The notes under the pieces: generated by a model | The model's input: only the letters and a program-made list of their open reading frames with translations | The model's database searches: none | What the model was told of the DNA's origin: nothing | Position numbers and translations under genes: made by a program | In this document: piece by piece, positions 43,816 through 52,556 of the stretch | Layout: each line of letters begins with the position of its first letter | How positions within the stretch are numbered: the stretch's first letter is position 1 | Assembly: GCA_002382975.1 (NCBI GenBank) | Contig: DFTB01000006.1 | Coordinates: 62,001-126,000, forward strand | Origin: Fibrobacter sp. UBA4223 | GTDB lineage: Bacteria; Fibrobacterota; Fibrobacteria; Fibrobacterales; Fibrobacteraceae | Reading direction: 5' to 3' | DNA: 64,000 nt

Positions 43816-44568
43816 CTACGGACTACGCAGGGGCTCCTTAAATCGTCCGTCCGGCAGCCCCTGCTTTTTTTGTTCATGTAGCAAGGCTTCGACGGCATTC
43901 GCGTCAGAAGGCACATCCACAGAGATGCTTTCATAGGGGCTCTGGACCATACGGATAGGGCGAATACCCATAATCCGCATCTGCTCCAAGGAGCGCTCCA
44001 GTTCAAGCTTACTCTGGGACAAAGAAGTAAATTCATCGCGGGACTTGCGGGAATAGGCATAGATTCCCTGGTGCTGGAACCACCGGCCAGCTTCGTCTGC
44101 AGGGATTTCCCGGCGAAAATCAACGGCAAAACAGTCCTTGACCAAGACCTTCACCACAGTCTTCAGGGGAACGTCTTCTGGCTTAAGCGGGCAGGCCACC
44201 GTCACCCAGCAGTCCGGGTTTTCGGCAAGAGTCCGGGCGACATCCCACAAGACCGAAGGCTCTACCAAGGGTTCGTCCCCCTGCAGGTTCACCACCAGGT
44301 CAAGGTCCAGGGCGCGGGCGGCCTCCGCCACCCGGTCAGAACCGGTAGCCGCCTCTCCCGTCAACAAGAATTCGAAACCGGCACGGGAAACCACCTCGGC
44401 AATCTCGTCGCTATCGGTTGCGCAGATAATTCTGTCAAAGCATTCTGCAAGGGCCGCTCGCTCCAGGGTGCGAACAATCATCTCCTTACCGCACAACTTG
44501 AAAAGCGGCTTCCCGGGAAACCGGGAAGACCCCATGCGGGCAGGAACAATGCAGGAGACAGGAGACAT
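43816..44568 (-). CDS. kdsB: 3-deoxy-manno-octulosonate cytidylyltransferase
   Basis: 250 residues, normal length. Activates KDO with CTP for lipopolysaccharide inner core. Signature CIVPARMGSSRFPGKPLF at residues 6-23, NLQGDEPLVEPSV with the metal-binding Asp, and FQHQGIYAYSRKS. It is direct evidence for LPS and hence an outer membrane. It ends one base before the ComEA-like start and lies 20 bases after gatC. Confidence 0.95.
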   Translation of the reverse strand: MSPVSCIVPARMGSSRFPGKPLFKLCGKEMIVRTLERAALAECFDRIICATDSDEIAEVVSRAGFEFLLTGEAATGSDRVAEAARALDLDLVVNLQGDEPLVEPSVLWDVARTLAENPDCWVTVACPLKPEDVPLKTVVKVLVKDCFAVDFRREIPADEAGRWFQHQGIYAYSRKSRDEFTSLSQSKLELERSLEQMRIMGIRPIRMVQSPYESISVDVPSDANAVEALLHEQKKQGLPDGRFKEPLRSP

Positions 44569-44588
44569 AGTCCAGGCAAAGGAGGCTT

Positions 44589-44876
44589 CTAGCCGCCAAT
44601 GACCTTGGGAATGGCGAAGTGGTCGTTTTCCACCGCCGGCGCATTTGCAAAAGCCTGCTCCAGGGTGAATCCCTGTACAGGTACATCTTCGCGAAGAACC
44701 GTCTCGCCGGTTTCGACGGCGGTCATGGGTTCTACATTGGAAAGGTCCAGAGCCTTCAAAGCTTCCAGATGATTGAGCATCTTGTCCAGGTGGCCCTTGA
44801 CGGCAGGAATTTCCTCTTCGGAAATGCTCAGGCGGGACAACTTGGCCAATTTCAGGACTTCATCGTTTTCAAGCAT
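44589..44876 (-). CDS. gatC: Asp/Glu-tRNA amidotransferase subunit C
   Basis: 95 residues from the ATG at 44876, chosen because GGAGAG lies 6 bases upstream; an in-frame TTG upstream is less likely. GatC stabilises GatA in the GatCAB complex that makes Gln-tRNA or Asn-tRNA. LAKLSRLSISEEEIPAVKGHLDKML and the C-terminal LREDVPVQGFTLEQAFANAP are family blocks. gatA and gatB are not in the window. Confidence 0.95.
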   Translation of the reverse strand: MLENDEVLKLAKLSRLSISEEEIPAVKGHLDKMLNHLEALKALDLSNVEPMTAVETGETVLREDVPVQGFTLEQAFANAPAVENDHFAIPKVIGG

Positions 44877-44934
44877 AGGACTCTCCAATCTTTACGAGGG
44901 GTAATATAGAAAAATTTGGAATGAAAGGCAAATG

Positions 44935-45064
44935 AGTTGTGAGTGGTGAGTTATGAGTTATGAGTTATGAGTTGTGAGTTGTGAGTTGTGAGTTATGGGT
45001 TGTGAGGTGTGAGTTATGGGTTATGGGTTGTGGGTTGTGGGTTGTGAGGTTTGAGGTGTGTGGT
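44935..45064. repeat. degenerate tandem array of GAGTTGT/GAGTTAT units
   Basis: About 130 bp of 7-base units (GTGAGTT, ATGAGTT, GTGGGTT, ATGGGTT), strand-biased like the array at 22911-23010. Confidence 0.85.
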
Positions 45065-45071
45065 ATGAGTC

Positions 45072-45186
45072 GTCATCCTCACCCGTTCGACAGGCTCAGG
45101 GCAGGCTCTGGTGAGGATCCGCTTACTGCAATCTAGCAGATCCTCGCCTTGATTCGACTTCGCTCACCACAGGTCGCGAGGATGAC
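45072..45186. repeat. two adjacent GATCC(C/T)CG-type palindromes
   Basis: First: GTCATCCTCACC...GGTGAGGATCC (45072-45120) with TTCGACAGGCTCAGGGCAGG inside. Second: GATCCTCGCC...CGCGAGGATGAC (45139-45186) with TTCGACTTCGCTCACCACAGG inside, the same core as the copy within hemD at 26401-26450. Confidence 0.8.
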
Positions 45187-45255
45187 ACCTCTCGAGACCG
45201 GCTATCCTAACCACTAATCACTAACCCCTAGCCCCTAGATCCTAACCCCTATCCA

Positions 45256-47730
45256 CTACCCCACCACCTGCAGGGCGGCATATTTCAAGATGATGGTACG
45301 CAGATTCCCGTCGCCAAAACGAACATCTACGCGGGCGTTGTCCCCTTCGCCGTAACAGCGGGTAACAGTCCCGACTCCGTACTTGATGTGCCGCACCTTT
45401 GCTCCCGGATGGAAAGGATTCTCGCTATACTCATCATAGACAATGCGAGGGCCCGACGTATCCACAGACTGAGTGGTCTGCGCCACCTTTATGGGATTGC
45501 GATAAACGATACGCCGGTCGTTCTTGCGTACCGAATCCGGAACGGAACTCCTGGAGCTGCCGAACCGAGACCCGCCCGAAAACCCCGACGAACTCGAGCC
45601 CGAAGCTCCGGAGCCAAAGCTCCTGTTGCGGACAAAAGACGGCGCGCTGTTGTAACGGGGCTTTTCGGGAGCATCAGGTGTCCAGCCCGAAAAGGCGGGC
45701 CGTTCATCTATGCAGGGCGTAAATTCCACGACAGAAGGGTCAAGTTCCTTCAAGAAACGGGACGGTGCAAAAGGCCGGATAGTCCCCTGGAAAAAGCGAC
45801 GTTCCGCATGGTACAGGTAAAGCTTCTTTTCGGCACGGGTACAGCCCACGTAGAACAGGCGACGTTCCTCTTCAAGCTGGTCGTTGGCCTCCTTGACGCT
45901 CAGCATAGAGCTTTCCCGAATCAACGGGAAAATACCGTCGTCACAGCCGGCTATGTGCACCGTATTGAATTCTAGACCCTTCGCCATGTGAATGGTCATA
46001 AGAGTTACATGACCCTTGGAATCGTCCACCTTCTTGTCGGCGTCGGTCAAGAGGGAAATGTCCTGCAAGAAGGCGTCTAACGTGGCCCCCGGATGTTCCT
46101 CGTCGAATTCGCGGATGGCGTTGATCATTTCATCTACGTTGCCTATCCGTTCGTCTGCAGAAAGCTCGTCGTCTTTCCGCAAGAATTCCTTGTAGGCGAC
46201 ATCGTTTACGATTCGTTCTGCCAAAAGCGGAAGCGGAGTCTCTCCGGCGACCACCAGTTCTTTCCAAGACTGGACCAAGTCCACAAAGCCTTTCAGCTTG
46301 GGTGCGGAACGGGACACACCGCTAGCCTCGGCCACAAGCATCTGCCAGAAGGTCCCTTCGCCGTTTCGAACGCGGGCAAGGACATTTTCTACCGAAGTCT
46401 TGCCGATGGCGCGGGGCGGCGTGTTGATGACCCGCAGGTGGGCGGCATCATCCTTTTCATTTGAAAGAAGACGCAAATACGAAAGGATATCCCGGACTTC
46501 CTTGCGATCCCAGAACCGCGTGCCGCCAAAAATCACTGATGGAATGCGGTTGTCATTCAGGGCCTTTTCTATCACGCGGGACTGGGCATTGGTGCGGTAA
46601 AACACCGCCGTCTTGGAGTAATTCGCCTCGCCCGCCACGGCAATCAAATCCGCTATCTGCTGGGCTTCGCTACGGTCGTCCATCGTGTGCCGTACCCGAA
46701 TGGGGTCACCGGCTTCTTCCTTGGAATACACCACCTTCTGCATTTCCAGGGGGCGCACGTTGTGGGCTATTACGGAGCCCGCCCCCTTCACGATATTCGA
46801 CGTAGAGCGGTAGTTCCGTTCCAATTTCACAATAGTCACCGGGGCAAAATCCCTATGAAAATTGCGGATAATCTTGATGTTCGCCCCACGCCAACCATAA
46901 ATGCTCTGGTCGTCATCGCCCACCACCGTCACGTTCTTTTGCTCGTTAATGAGCAACTTCAAAAGCTCATACTGCACGTCGTTGGTATCTTGATATTCAT
47001 CTACAACCACGTACTTGTATCGCTCCGCCAGCTGGTCTGCCAAGTGGGGTACTTTCTGGAGCATGAGCACCGTATTGAACAGCAGGTCATCAAAGTCCAT
47101 GGCGTTGGATTCCTTGAGGCGCTTCTGGTATTCCCCATAAAGTCTAGCCATTCTCTCCTGGTCGGCAAATTCCGCGCGCATCATGGCAATTTCGGGAGTC
47201 TGCAAAACAGCTTCGCCGTTGGTATATAGAATGGTGTTCTTGTATCGAGAAATGGCTCCGTGAAGTTTTTTTACTTCGGACGCATCGTAATTTTCGCCCA
47301 GTTCTTCCTTGAGGATTTCTTTCAGAATCCGCTTCTGGTCATCGTCGTCATAGATGGAGAAATTGTTGTCGTACCAGGAGCCGCCCATGGCGTGAATCAC
47401 AAAATCTTTGGTCAGACAAAGCCTCAAAAGTTTCAGGCACACGGAATGGAACGTGCCCATCCAGTTGAAAGCCAAACGAACCTGCAAAAGTTTCTGGATA
47501 CGCTCCTTCATTTCGCGGGCGGCCTTGTTGGTAAACGTCACCGCCAAAATCCGGTCCGCCTCCACCTGATGGAACGACACCAGATGGGCAATCTTGTAGG
47601 TGATGGCACGCGTCTTGCCTGAACCCGCCCCGGCCAAAATCAGCATAGGGCCGTCAATCTTCTTGGCAGCCGCCGCCTGCTCCGGGTTCAGTTCACGATT
47701 CAAGACCACATCATCAACCACGTTAGCCAT
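45256..47730 (-). CDS. pcrA: UvrD/PcrA-type ATP-dependent DNA helicase
   Basis: 824 residues from the ATG at 47730 (AAGGAG upstream); the upstream in-frame codons would overlap the LexA-like box. SF1A helicase: Q-motif LNPEQAAAA, Walker A LAGAGSGKTRAI at about 34-45, DEYQDTN, DDQSIYGWRGA, LERNYRST, and motif VI RRLFYVGCTRAEKKL. A Gly/Ser/Arg-rich spacer (SFGSGASGSSSSGFSGGS) leads to a C-terminal Tudor-like module (GAKVRHIKYGVGTV) as in PcrA that binds RNA polymerase. Works in nucleotide excision repair and replication-conflict clearance. The candidate LexA box at 47743-47756 lies between its TATATT box and the ribosome-binding site. Confidence 0.95.
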   Translation of the reverse strand: MANVVDDVVLNRELNPEQAAAAKKIDGPMLILAGAGSGKTRAITYKIAHLVSFHQVEADRILAVTFTNKAAREMKERIQKLLQVRLAFNWMGTFHSVCLKLLRLCLTKDFVIHAMGGSWYDNNFSIYDDDDQKRILKEILKEELGENYDASEVKKLHGAISRYKNTILYTNGEAVLQTPEIAMMRAEFADQERMARLYGEYQKRLKESNAMDFDDLLFNTVLMLQKVPHLADQLAERYKYVVVDEYQDTNDVQYELLKLLINEQKNVTVVGDDDQSIYGWRGANIKIIRNFHRDFAPVTIVKLERNYRSTSNIVKGAGSVIAHNVRPLEMQKVVYSKEEAGDPIRVRHTMDDRSEAQQIADLIAVAGEANYSKTAVFYRTNAQSRVIEKALNDNRIPSVIFGGTRFWDRKEVRDILSYLRLLSNEKDDAAHLRVINTPPRAIGKTSVENVLARVRNGEGTFWQMLVAEASGVSRSAPKLKGFVDLVQSWKELVVAGETPLPLLAERIVNDVAYKEFLRKDDELSADERIGNVDEMINAIREFDEEHPGATLDAFLQDISLLTDADKKVDDSKGHVTLMTIHMAKGLEFNTVHIAGCDDGIFPLIRESSMLSVKEANDQLEEERRLFYVGCTRAEKKLYLYHAERRFFQGTIRPFAPSRFLKELDPSVVEFTPCIDERPAFSGWTPDAPEKPRYNSAPSFVRNRSFGSGASGSSSSGFSGGSRFGSSRSSVPDSVRKNDRRIVYRNPIKVAQTTQSVDTSGPRIVYDEYSENPFHPGAKVRHIKYGVGTVTRCYGEGDNARVDVRFGDGNLRTIILKYAALQVVG

Positions 47731-47742
47731 CAAATAACTCCT

Positions 47743-47756
47743 TGCACAAATGTACA
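47743..47756. promoter_or_regulatory. LexA-like palindrome upstream of pcrA/uvrD
   Basis: TGCACAAATGTACA lies 13 bases before the ATG and directly after a TATATT box on the minus strand, an ideal repressor position. It differs from the uvrA site (TGAACAAATGTTCA) only at positions 3 and 12. From memory, the LexA motif reported for Fibrobacter succinogenes is TGCNC-N4-GTGCA; this site fits at all but one fixed position. Confidence 0.6.
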
Positions 47757-47782
47757 ATATAGAAAACTTTTAAACCATACAG

Positions 47783-47807
47783 AAAAAGCCAGGACAAAGT
47801 CCTGGCT
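47783..47807 (-). terminator. intrinsic terminator of the pil operon
   Basis: AGCCAGGAC (47787-47795) with GTCCTGGCT (47799-47807), loop of three, followed on the minus strand by TTTTTC. Confidence 0.85.
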
Positions 47808-47830
47808 TCAGCAAGTTCATCCTAAACCAG

Positions 47831-49363
47831 CTATTCCCAGTCGCTATCGCCCTTTGCAGGAGCGGGAGCAGCCGGAGCCTTCGAAGCTTCTGGCTTTTGC
47901 GACGGCTGGGCTGCAGTCTGCTGCTTTGCAGGAGCGGCAGCGGGTTTGGCCTGTGCAGCGGGTTTCTGCTCCACCTTCTTGGCTTCGGGAGCTGCGGCAG
48001 GAGCGGCAGCCTTTTCTGCAGAAACCTCGGAAATATCCACATTACCGATATAATTGCGAATAATGCGGGGAGTCACAAAAATAACCAGGTCTTTTTTGAC
48101 CACAGATTTACGAGAATACTTGAACAGGTTGCCAAACAGCGGAATATCCTTCAAGAAAGGAATACCGCTTTCGGATTCCTGAGTCTCGTTACGGGTCAGA
48201 CCACCGATAACCACGGTTTCACCGTCGGCCACCACAACCTTTGTCTTGGCTTCCTGGGTACTAATGACAATTTCACCCTTGGAGTCATAGTCGTAGGAGT
48301 TGTTTTCGGGGTGCAGATCCAGCAAGATGCGGTTGTCGCCAGAGACATGGGGCGTTACAGTAAGCTTAATACCCGTTTCCACCAGCTGGGTAGAAGACTC
48401 ACCGCTATCGTCAATCACGCGGATAGAAACCTTGTCACCCATGAACACCTGGGCTTCTGTGTTATCCAAGGTAGAAACCTGAGGACTGGCAAGCACCTCG
48501 GTAGAAGCATCACCCATCAGGTTAGAAATAGCCAACTGCAGATGGTTATCCAGCACACTAGTTGTAATGGCCGTAGAGGCTCCACTCACAGCAGGAGACA
48601 CACCGTTGTTGGGGAAAGAACGGATGGCCGCACTGGTACGGGTATCGCCGGCACCACTTCCGTTAGGCGTTCCGGCAGTACCGGGAGTAAGGGCTGTGCT
48701 TCCCATAGTAGCAGTCCAGTCCACTCCCAGCTCACGAGCAAGTTCGCTGTTCACCACCACAAGCTTAGCCGTAATCATGATCTGGAGGGTTTCAACATCA
48801 AGTTCACTCAAGGCATTGTCCATTTGCTCAATGCGAGAGTCGGTATCATAAACGATGATAGAGTTTGTACGTTCCACCACAGTAATGCGACCACGATTGG
48901 ACTTCATGCTTTCCAGCACCTTCACAAGCTCATCAGCCTTGGCATGGTGCACCTGGAAATTCTTACGAACCAGAGGTGCATTCTGCTCTGCCTGAGCTTC
49001 CTCATCGGCAAGCTTTTTCTGTTTGGCCTGGTAAGTACTGGAACGCTGGATTACAATGTACTTGTCCTGGATAAGCCAAGTCAAGTCATTAATCTCGCAT
49101 ATAATGTCCAAAGTCTCTTGCCAAGTCTTCTTGGTAATCTTGAGGCTCATCTTGCCCTTTACATCGGGAGCAAGAAGAATATCCACACCCGCGGTCACAG
49201 AGAGAGACCGGAATACGGCATCGAAGTCCATATCCACAAAGGTGAAGTTATACAACTTCTTGTTGGGCTCCGAAGGGCCGTTCTCTGCAGGCTGCTGGGC
49301 AAATGATGCCGCAAAGCCTACAGCAAGAAGCAGAATGAGAACGATCTTAGCTACTTTTTTCAC
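47831..49363 (-). CDS. pilQ: type IV pilus secretin
   Basis: 510 residues. Signal peptide ending near AASFAQQ, then a secretin N0/STN-type domain (NFTFVDMDFDAVFRSLSV...GKMSLKITKKTW), an N1 domain (KNFQVHHAKADELVKVLESM), and the secretin core with VVNSELARELGVDW and the signature VVIGGLTRNETQ...PLFGNLFKYSRKS...LVIFVTPRII. The C-terminal ~90 residues are Ala/Pro/Lys/Glu-rich and end in GDSDWE. It forms the outer-membrane pore of the pilus. The usual N-terminal AMIN domains are missing here; an AMIN-like domain is instead in the neighbouring PilP fusion, which overlaps this gene by 4 bases. Confidence 0.95.
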   Translation of the reverse strand: MKKVAKIVLILLLAVGFAASFAQQPAENGPSEPNKKLYNFTFVDMDFDAVFRSLSVTAGVDILLAPDVKGKMSLKITKKTWQETLDIICEINDLTWLIQDKYIVIQRSSTYQAKQKKLADEEAQAEQNAPLVRKNFQVHHAKADELVKVLESMKSNRGRITVVERTNSIIVYDTDSRIEQMDNALSELDVETLQIMITAKLVVVNSELARELGVDWTATMGSTALTPGTAGTPNGSGAGDTRTSAAIRSFPNNGVSPAVSGASTAITTSVLDNHLQLAISNLMGDASTEVLASPQVSTLDNTEAQVFMGDKVSIRVIDDSGESSTQLVETGIKLTVTPHVSGDNRILLDLHPENNSYDYDSKGEIVISTQEAKTKVVVADGETVVIGGLTRNETQESESGIPFLKDIPLFGNLFKYSRKSVVKKDLVIFVTPRIIRNYIGNVDISEVSAEKAAAPAAAPEAKKVEQKPAAQAKPAAAPAKQQTAAQPSQKPEASKAPAAPAPAKGDSDWE

Positions 49364-51321
49364 TTTTTACCCCCATACTTATCGGGAAGACCCATGGAGT
49401 AGCGACGGCTCACACCGAATTCTTGTATCAGGAAGAGCACATCTGTTTCTGTAATTTTCAATACCTTGCCGTTCAAGATCTTATCCCCTTCCTTGAGGGT
49501 ATAAGAGATGGACGGATTTTTAGCTTCAACCAAAATGGCCATAGGCACATCGGATTCCCAAATAATGCCTACCAGTTCCACCTGGTCAATGTTAATGCCT
49601 TCTTCAACCAGACCCTTAACCTCTACAAAGGGGTCTCGACGTCCAAAAGAGCTATAGGTAACACGGTCCTCATACATACCATCCAACTGGCTCGCAATGG
49701 TGACCGAACCTTCGCTGAGTTCACCTCTTTCCTTATCGACCTGCTTGAGGCGTTCTTGCTGGACTGCAGAAAGTTCGTCTTTATAGCTCACAGAACGACG
49801 ATTTACAAAGCCAACTCGAGCTCCACTCTGGACCTTATAATAAAGGCCAACCAAATCCATATTCACAAGGCGATCACCGAAGGTGAGACGATTAATCACT
49901 TGAGAATTGTCGTTAGGACCAGCATACATATCAATTTCGTCTTCTACCACGATAAGTTCGCGAACTACAGGCTTCAGGTGGAATACCTGTGCACCGGACA
50001 CGATTTTTTTGCTGTCCTTATCATATTTATTCACGAAAGAATCAAAGTTTTGACTTGCATCGGCAGCCTTCATCCAATCACGCACAAAAATGCCATCTGG
50101 ACGAGCCGACCAGAAAATGAAACCATCTTTCTTGATGGCACTCTCCGTAGTCTGAAGCACCAAAGCACCATCTTGCACCAAGACTACAGGGCGAAGACCC
50201 ACTGGCAGCTGAAGTTTCAACCCGTTAGCACCCCAAGTCGCAGACTTTACAAGCGATCCGGCACCAATCTTGAATACGGGAGACTTCTGCGGACCAGCTA
50301 CGCCAACCGTAATGATAGATGCCTTATCAGGGCCAGACACATACTTGATATCGATAGCATCATCAGTAACCAAACGGAACTGTTCCATGCCAGATCCCAT
50401 AAGCACAGTAAATTCCTTTACACCGGGGAGCAAGGCGGATATTGCCCCTCCCTCCTTAATAGCCTTATCCAAGTTCTTCTGTTCCTCGGCCAAACGCTTG
50501 GCTTCTTCGGCAGCAGCCTTCTTGGCAGCCTTTTCTTCTTCTGCCAACCGTTTCTTTTCTTCGAGAGCCGCCTTTTCAGCGGCCTTCTTTTCTTCAGCCA
50601 AGCGCTTCTTTTCTTCGGCAGCGGCCTTGGCGGCGGCCTTTTTGTCTTCGAGGGCCTGCTTTTCAGCAGCTTTCTTTTCTTCGGCCAAGCGCTTCTTTTC
50701 TTCGGCGGCAGCCTTGGCTGCAGCTTTTTTATCTTCGATAGCCTGCTTTTCTGCAGCTTTTTTCTCTTCCGCTAGGCGCTTCTTTTCTTCGAGAGCGGCC
50801 TTTTCGGCAGCCTTCTTGTCTTCAGCAGCTTGTTTTTCAGCGGCTTTTTTCTCTTCAAGAGCACGCTTGTCAGCTTCTTTTTTCTTTTGTGCAAAAATTT
50901 TAGAAAGAGTCCAAGCCTTACCCTTGTTTCCTTTGAGTTTCAAAAGGAAATTAGCGCCATCCAATGAAATTTCATTTTTATCGCTACTCAGAGAAGGTCC
51001 CACAGACATTTCGATCTTCAAGAACTGCATACCGCGGTAATTATCCTTGAAAACCCTCATGGATTTCACCCATTCGGAGGCGGCGTCTATATCGTAGGAT
51101 CCTTCGCCTAGAGCAAATTCCGTATTGGAAAAGCCTACCGTAAGTTTCTTCGCAGAGGCGTCATATTTCTGGAAGAACGTAGGCAAATCGTCTTCTGATG
51201 CGAACTGGAATCCCATCTCGCATTTCTTAGCGTCACAGATAAATTTCACATCCTTAATCTGAGCCGCATTCACGACAACAGCAAAAGTAAGGAACAAAAG
51301 GACAAATAAATTTTTCATCAT
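49360..51321 (-). CDS. pilP: AMIN-like / coiled-coil / SH3 / PilP fusion lipoprotein-linker
   Basis: 653 residues, far longer than PilP (~170). Order: signal peptide (FVLLFLTFAVVVNAAQ); AMIN-like beta domain at about 20-135; Lys/Glu/Ala-rich helix at about 145-290 made of repeats such as AEEKKRLAEEKKAAEKQ; a second region near 300-440; an SH3-like domain at about 465-520 (DMYAGPNDNSQVINRLTFGDR, GFVNRRSV); and a C-terminal PilP domain at about 565-645 (FGRRDPFVEVKGL...VELVGIIWESDVPMAILV...LKEGDKILNGKV). PilP links PilN/PilO to PilQ. The added modules may bind peptidoglycan and span the periplasm. ATGA overlap with pilQ; 4 bases after pilO. Despite the call there is no lipobox. Confidence 0.85.
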   Translation of the reverse strand: MMKNLFVLLFLTFAVVVNAAQIKDVKFICDAKKCEMGFQFASEDDLPTFFQKYDASAKKLTVGFSNTEFALGEGSYDIDAASEWVKSMRVFKDNYRGMQFLKIEMSVGPSLSSDKNEISLDGANFLLKLKGNKGKAWTLSKIFAQKKKEADKRALEEKKAAEKQAAEDKKAAEKAALEEKKRLAEEKKAAEKQAIEDKKAAAKAAAEEKKRLAEEKKAAEKQALEDKKAAAKAAAEEKKRLAEEKKAAEKAALEEKKRLAEEEKAAKKAAAEEAKRLAEEQKNLDKAIKEGGAISALLPGVKEFTVLMGSGMEQFRLVTDDAIDIKYVSGPDKASIITVGVAGPQKSPVFKIGAGSLVKSATWGANGLKLQLPVGLRPVVLVQDGALVLQTTESAIKKDGFIFWSARPDGIFVRDWMKAADASQNFDSFVNKYDKDSKKIVSGAQVFHLKPVVRELIVVEDEIDMYAGPNDNSQVINRLTFGDRLVNMDLVGLYYKVQSGARVGFVNRRSVSYKDELSAVQQERLKQVDKERGELSEGSVTIASQLDGMYEDRVTYSSFGRRDPFVEVKGLVEEGINIDQVELVGIIWESDVPMAILVEAKNPSISYTLKEGDKILNGKVLKITETDVLFLIQEFGVSRRYSMGLPDKYGGKK

Positions 51322-51325
51322 CTTG

Positions 51326-51922
51326 CTACCTCACCTTCTTGGATGTATAAGTGGTCAGGTTAAAGGTAACCGACATGGTAATGGGGGTCCAGCCATGGGT
51401 TTCAGCTTTTTGTAATTCCGCCGCGATACCAGAGTAACGGTTAAGACGCAAATTGGAAATCGATGTCGGATAATTGAAGTTCGCAATTTCTGCAAACAGG
51501 TAACCCAACATGTGGTAACCGGAATTTACCGCTATAGAATAACGGTTTTCTACGTAATGTTCCTTCTCACTGCCACCTTCAGGATTAAACCGCTGGATTT
51601 GCACACCAGAACTACGAAGTACAGAGTATAGGTCTTGCAAGCGCAGAGGAACCTTTTCCTCTTCGGGGAACATTTCTTTCAGTTTTTCAAAATCCTTTTC
51701 CGCTTGGACCAACTGCATTTCCAATTCGGCAATACGCTTCTTTTGAGCGTTAATCTTGTCCAGTTCAGCCTGGGCCGATTGCAATTGATTTTCAAGGCTG
51801 GTTCGCTCTTGAACAAAGGGATCCCACATATAGGTATATACACAGTAGGCAGCTGCCAAAATCAAGACGATAATGGAGAGGGCGTATATATTCTTTTTGT
51901 CTTTCCAATCAATATTACCCAT
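51326..51922 (-). CDS. pilO: type IV pilus assembly protein PilO
   Basis: 198 residues. Short cytoplasmic N-terminus, one transmembrane helix (about 12-32, IYALSIIVLILAAAYCVYTYM), a coiled coil at about 38-85, and a PilO ferredoxin-like periplasmic domain (LQDLYSVLRSSGVQIQRFNP...YHMLGYLFAEIANFNYPTSISNLRL). It dimerises with PilN in the inner-membrane platform. One base separates it from pilN. Confidence 0.93.
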   Translation of the reverse strand: MGNIDWKDKKNIYALSIIVLILAAAYCVYTYMWDPFVQERTSLENQLQSAQAELDKINAQKKRIAELEMQLVQAEKDFEKLKEMFPEEEKVPLRLQDLYSVLRSSGVQIQRFNPEGGSEKEHYVENRYSIAVNSGYHMLGYLFAEIANFNYPTSISNLRLNRYSGIAAELQKAETHGWTPITMSVTFNLTTYTSKKVR

Positions 51923-51923
51923 A

Positions 51924-52556
51924 CTACCCCTCCATTCCCAGATCCTGTTTCAGGAGCACCTTGATAGTGAAAGTATAAGCTTCTTCCCCATCAACCTTCG
52001 AAGTAGAAATGTTCACCAGCGAAACCTTTTCGACGCTAACCTGCTTCTCAAGTTTCACCATGTACTCGGCCACCTCGGAAAAATCAAAGGTGGTTCCACG
52101 CATTTCCAAATCGTTGTCGCTTATCTGATTCAAGCTGGTAAGCCACATATTAGGCGGCAACACCGACGACACGTTTTCGAACAAAATAACCCAACGTTTC
52201 TTGCTTACCTGAATAGACTTAAGAGCATTAATCTTTGTATTGATGACCCCCTGCTTCTGTTCCAAGTCGCTAATCTTGGTAAGGAGCGGGCGTTCACGTT
52301 CCACTTCTGCCTTTACTCGATCCAACTCTTGATTCAAGCCCGAAATTGTTTCTTCAATAAAGGAGAACAACATCACGACGCTAATCACTGCCGCAATAAG
52401 GGCAAGGGTCGGCCACACCACACGGCGGTCCGTAATCCAGGAAAAATCCTTGACTGGCTTACGGTATTCCCTGGGAAGCAGGTTAATGGAAATGCAAAGA
52501 GATTTCCTTGTAGCCACGGCGGATTTTTCTTGTTCCTTTTTCTTTTTCGTAGCCAT
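51924..52556 (-). CDS. pilN: type IV pilus assembly protein PilN
   Basis: 210 residues. The PilM-binding peptide INLLPREYRKP is at about 20-30, preceded by a basic tail (KKKKEQEKSAVATRK). One transmembrane helix (about 48-70), a coiled coil and the periplasmic fold (WVILFENVSSVLPPNMWLTSL) follow. Its start overlaps the pilM stop by one base. Confidence 0.94.
   Translation of the reverse strand: MATKKKKEQEKSAVATRKSLCISINLLPREYRKPVKDFSWITDRRVVWPTLALIAAVISVVMLFSFIEETISGLNQELDRVKAEVERERPLLTKISDLEQKQGVINTKINALKSIQVSKKRWVILFENVSSVLPPNMWLTSLNQISDNDLEMRGTTFDFSEVAEYMVKLEKQVSVEKVSLVNISTSKVDGEEAYTFTIKVLLKQDLGMEG

Larger units (their letters stand above)
44889..45255. other. 367-bp intergenic region filled with repeats
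   Basis: After a TATATT-containing gatC leader it holds a GAGTTATGAGTTGTGA tandem array (44935-45064), two GTCATCCTCACC/GATCCTCGCC palindromes (45072-45120 and 45139-45186), and a CCTAACCACTAATC/CCCTAGATCC stretch (45203-45256). No gene is seen. Almost every base belongs to one of the repeat families found elsewhere in the window. Confidence 0.75.

Noticed and set aside
47897..49306. Long + strand open frame antisense to pilQ
   Set aside because: Shadow frame; no start context and no recognisable domain.
49423..50775. Frame with many Phe/Leu residues opposite the PilP fusion
   Set aside because: Its apparent membrane helices are the complement of the Lys/Glu repeats.
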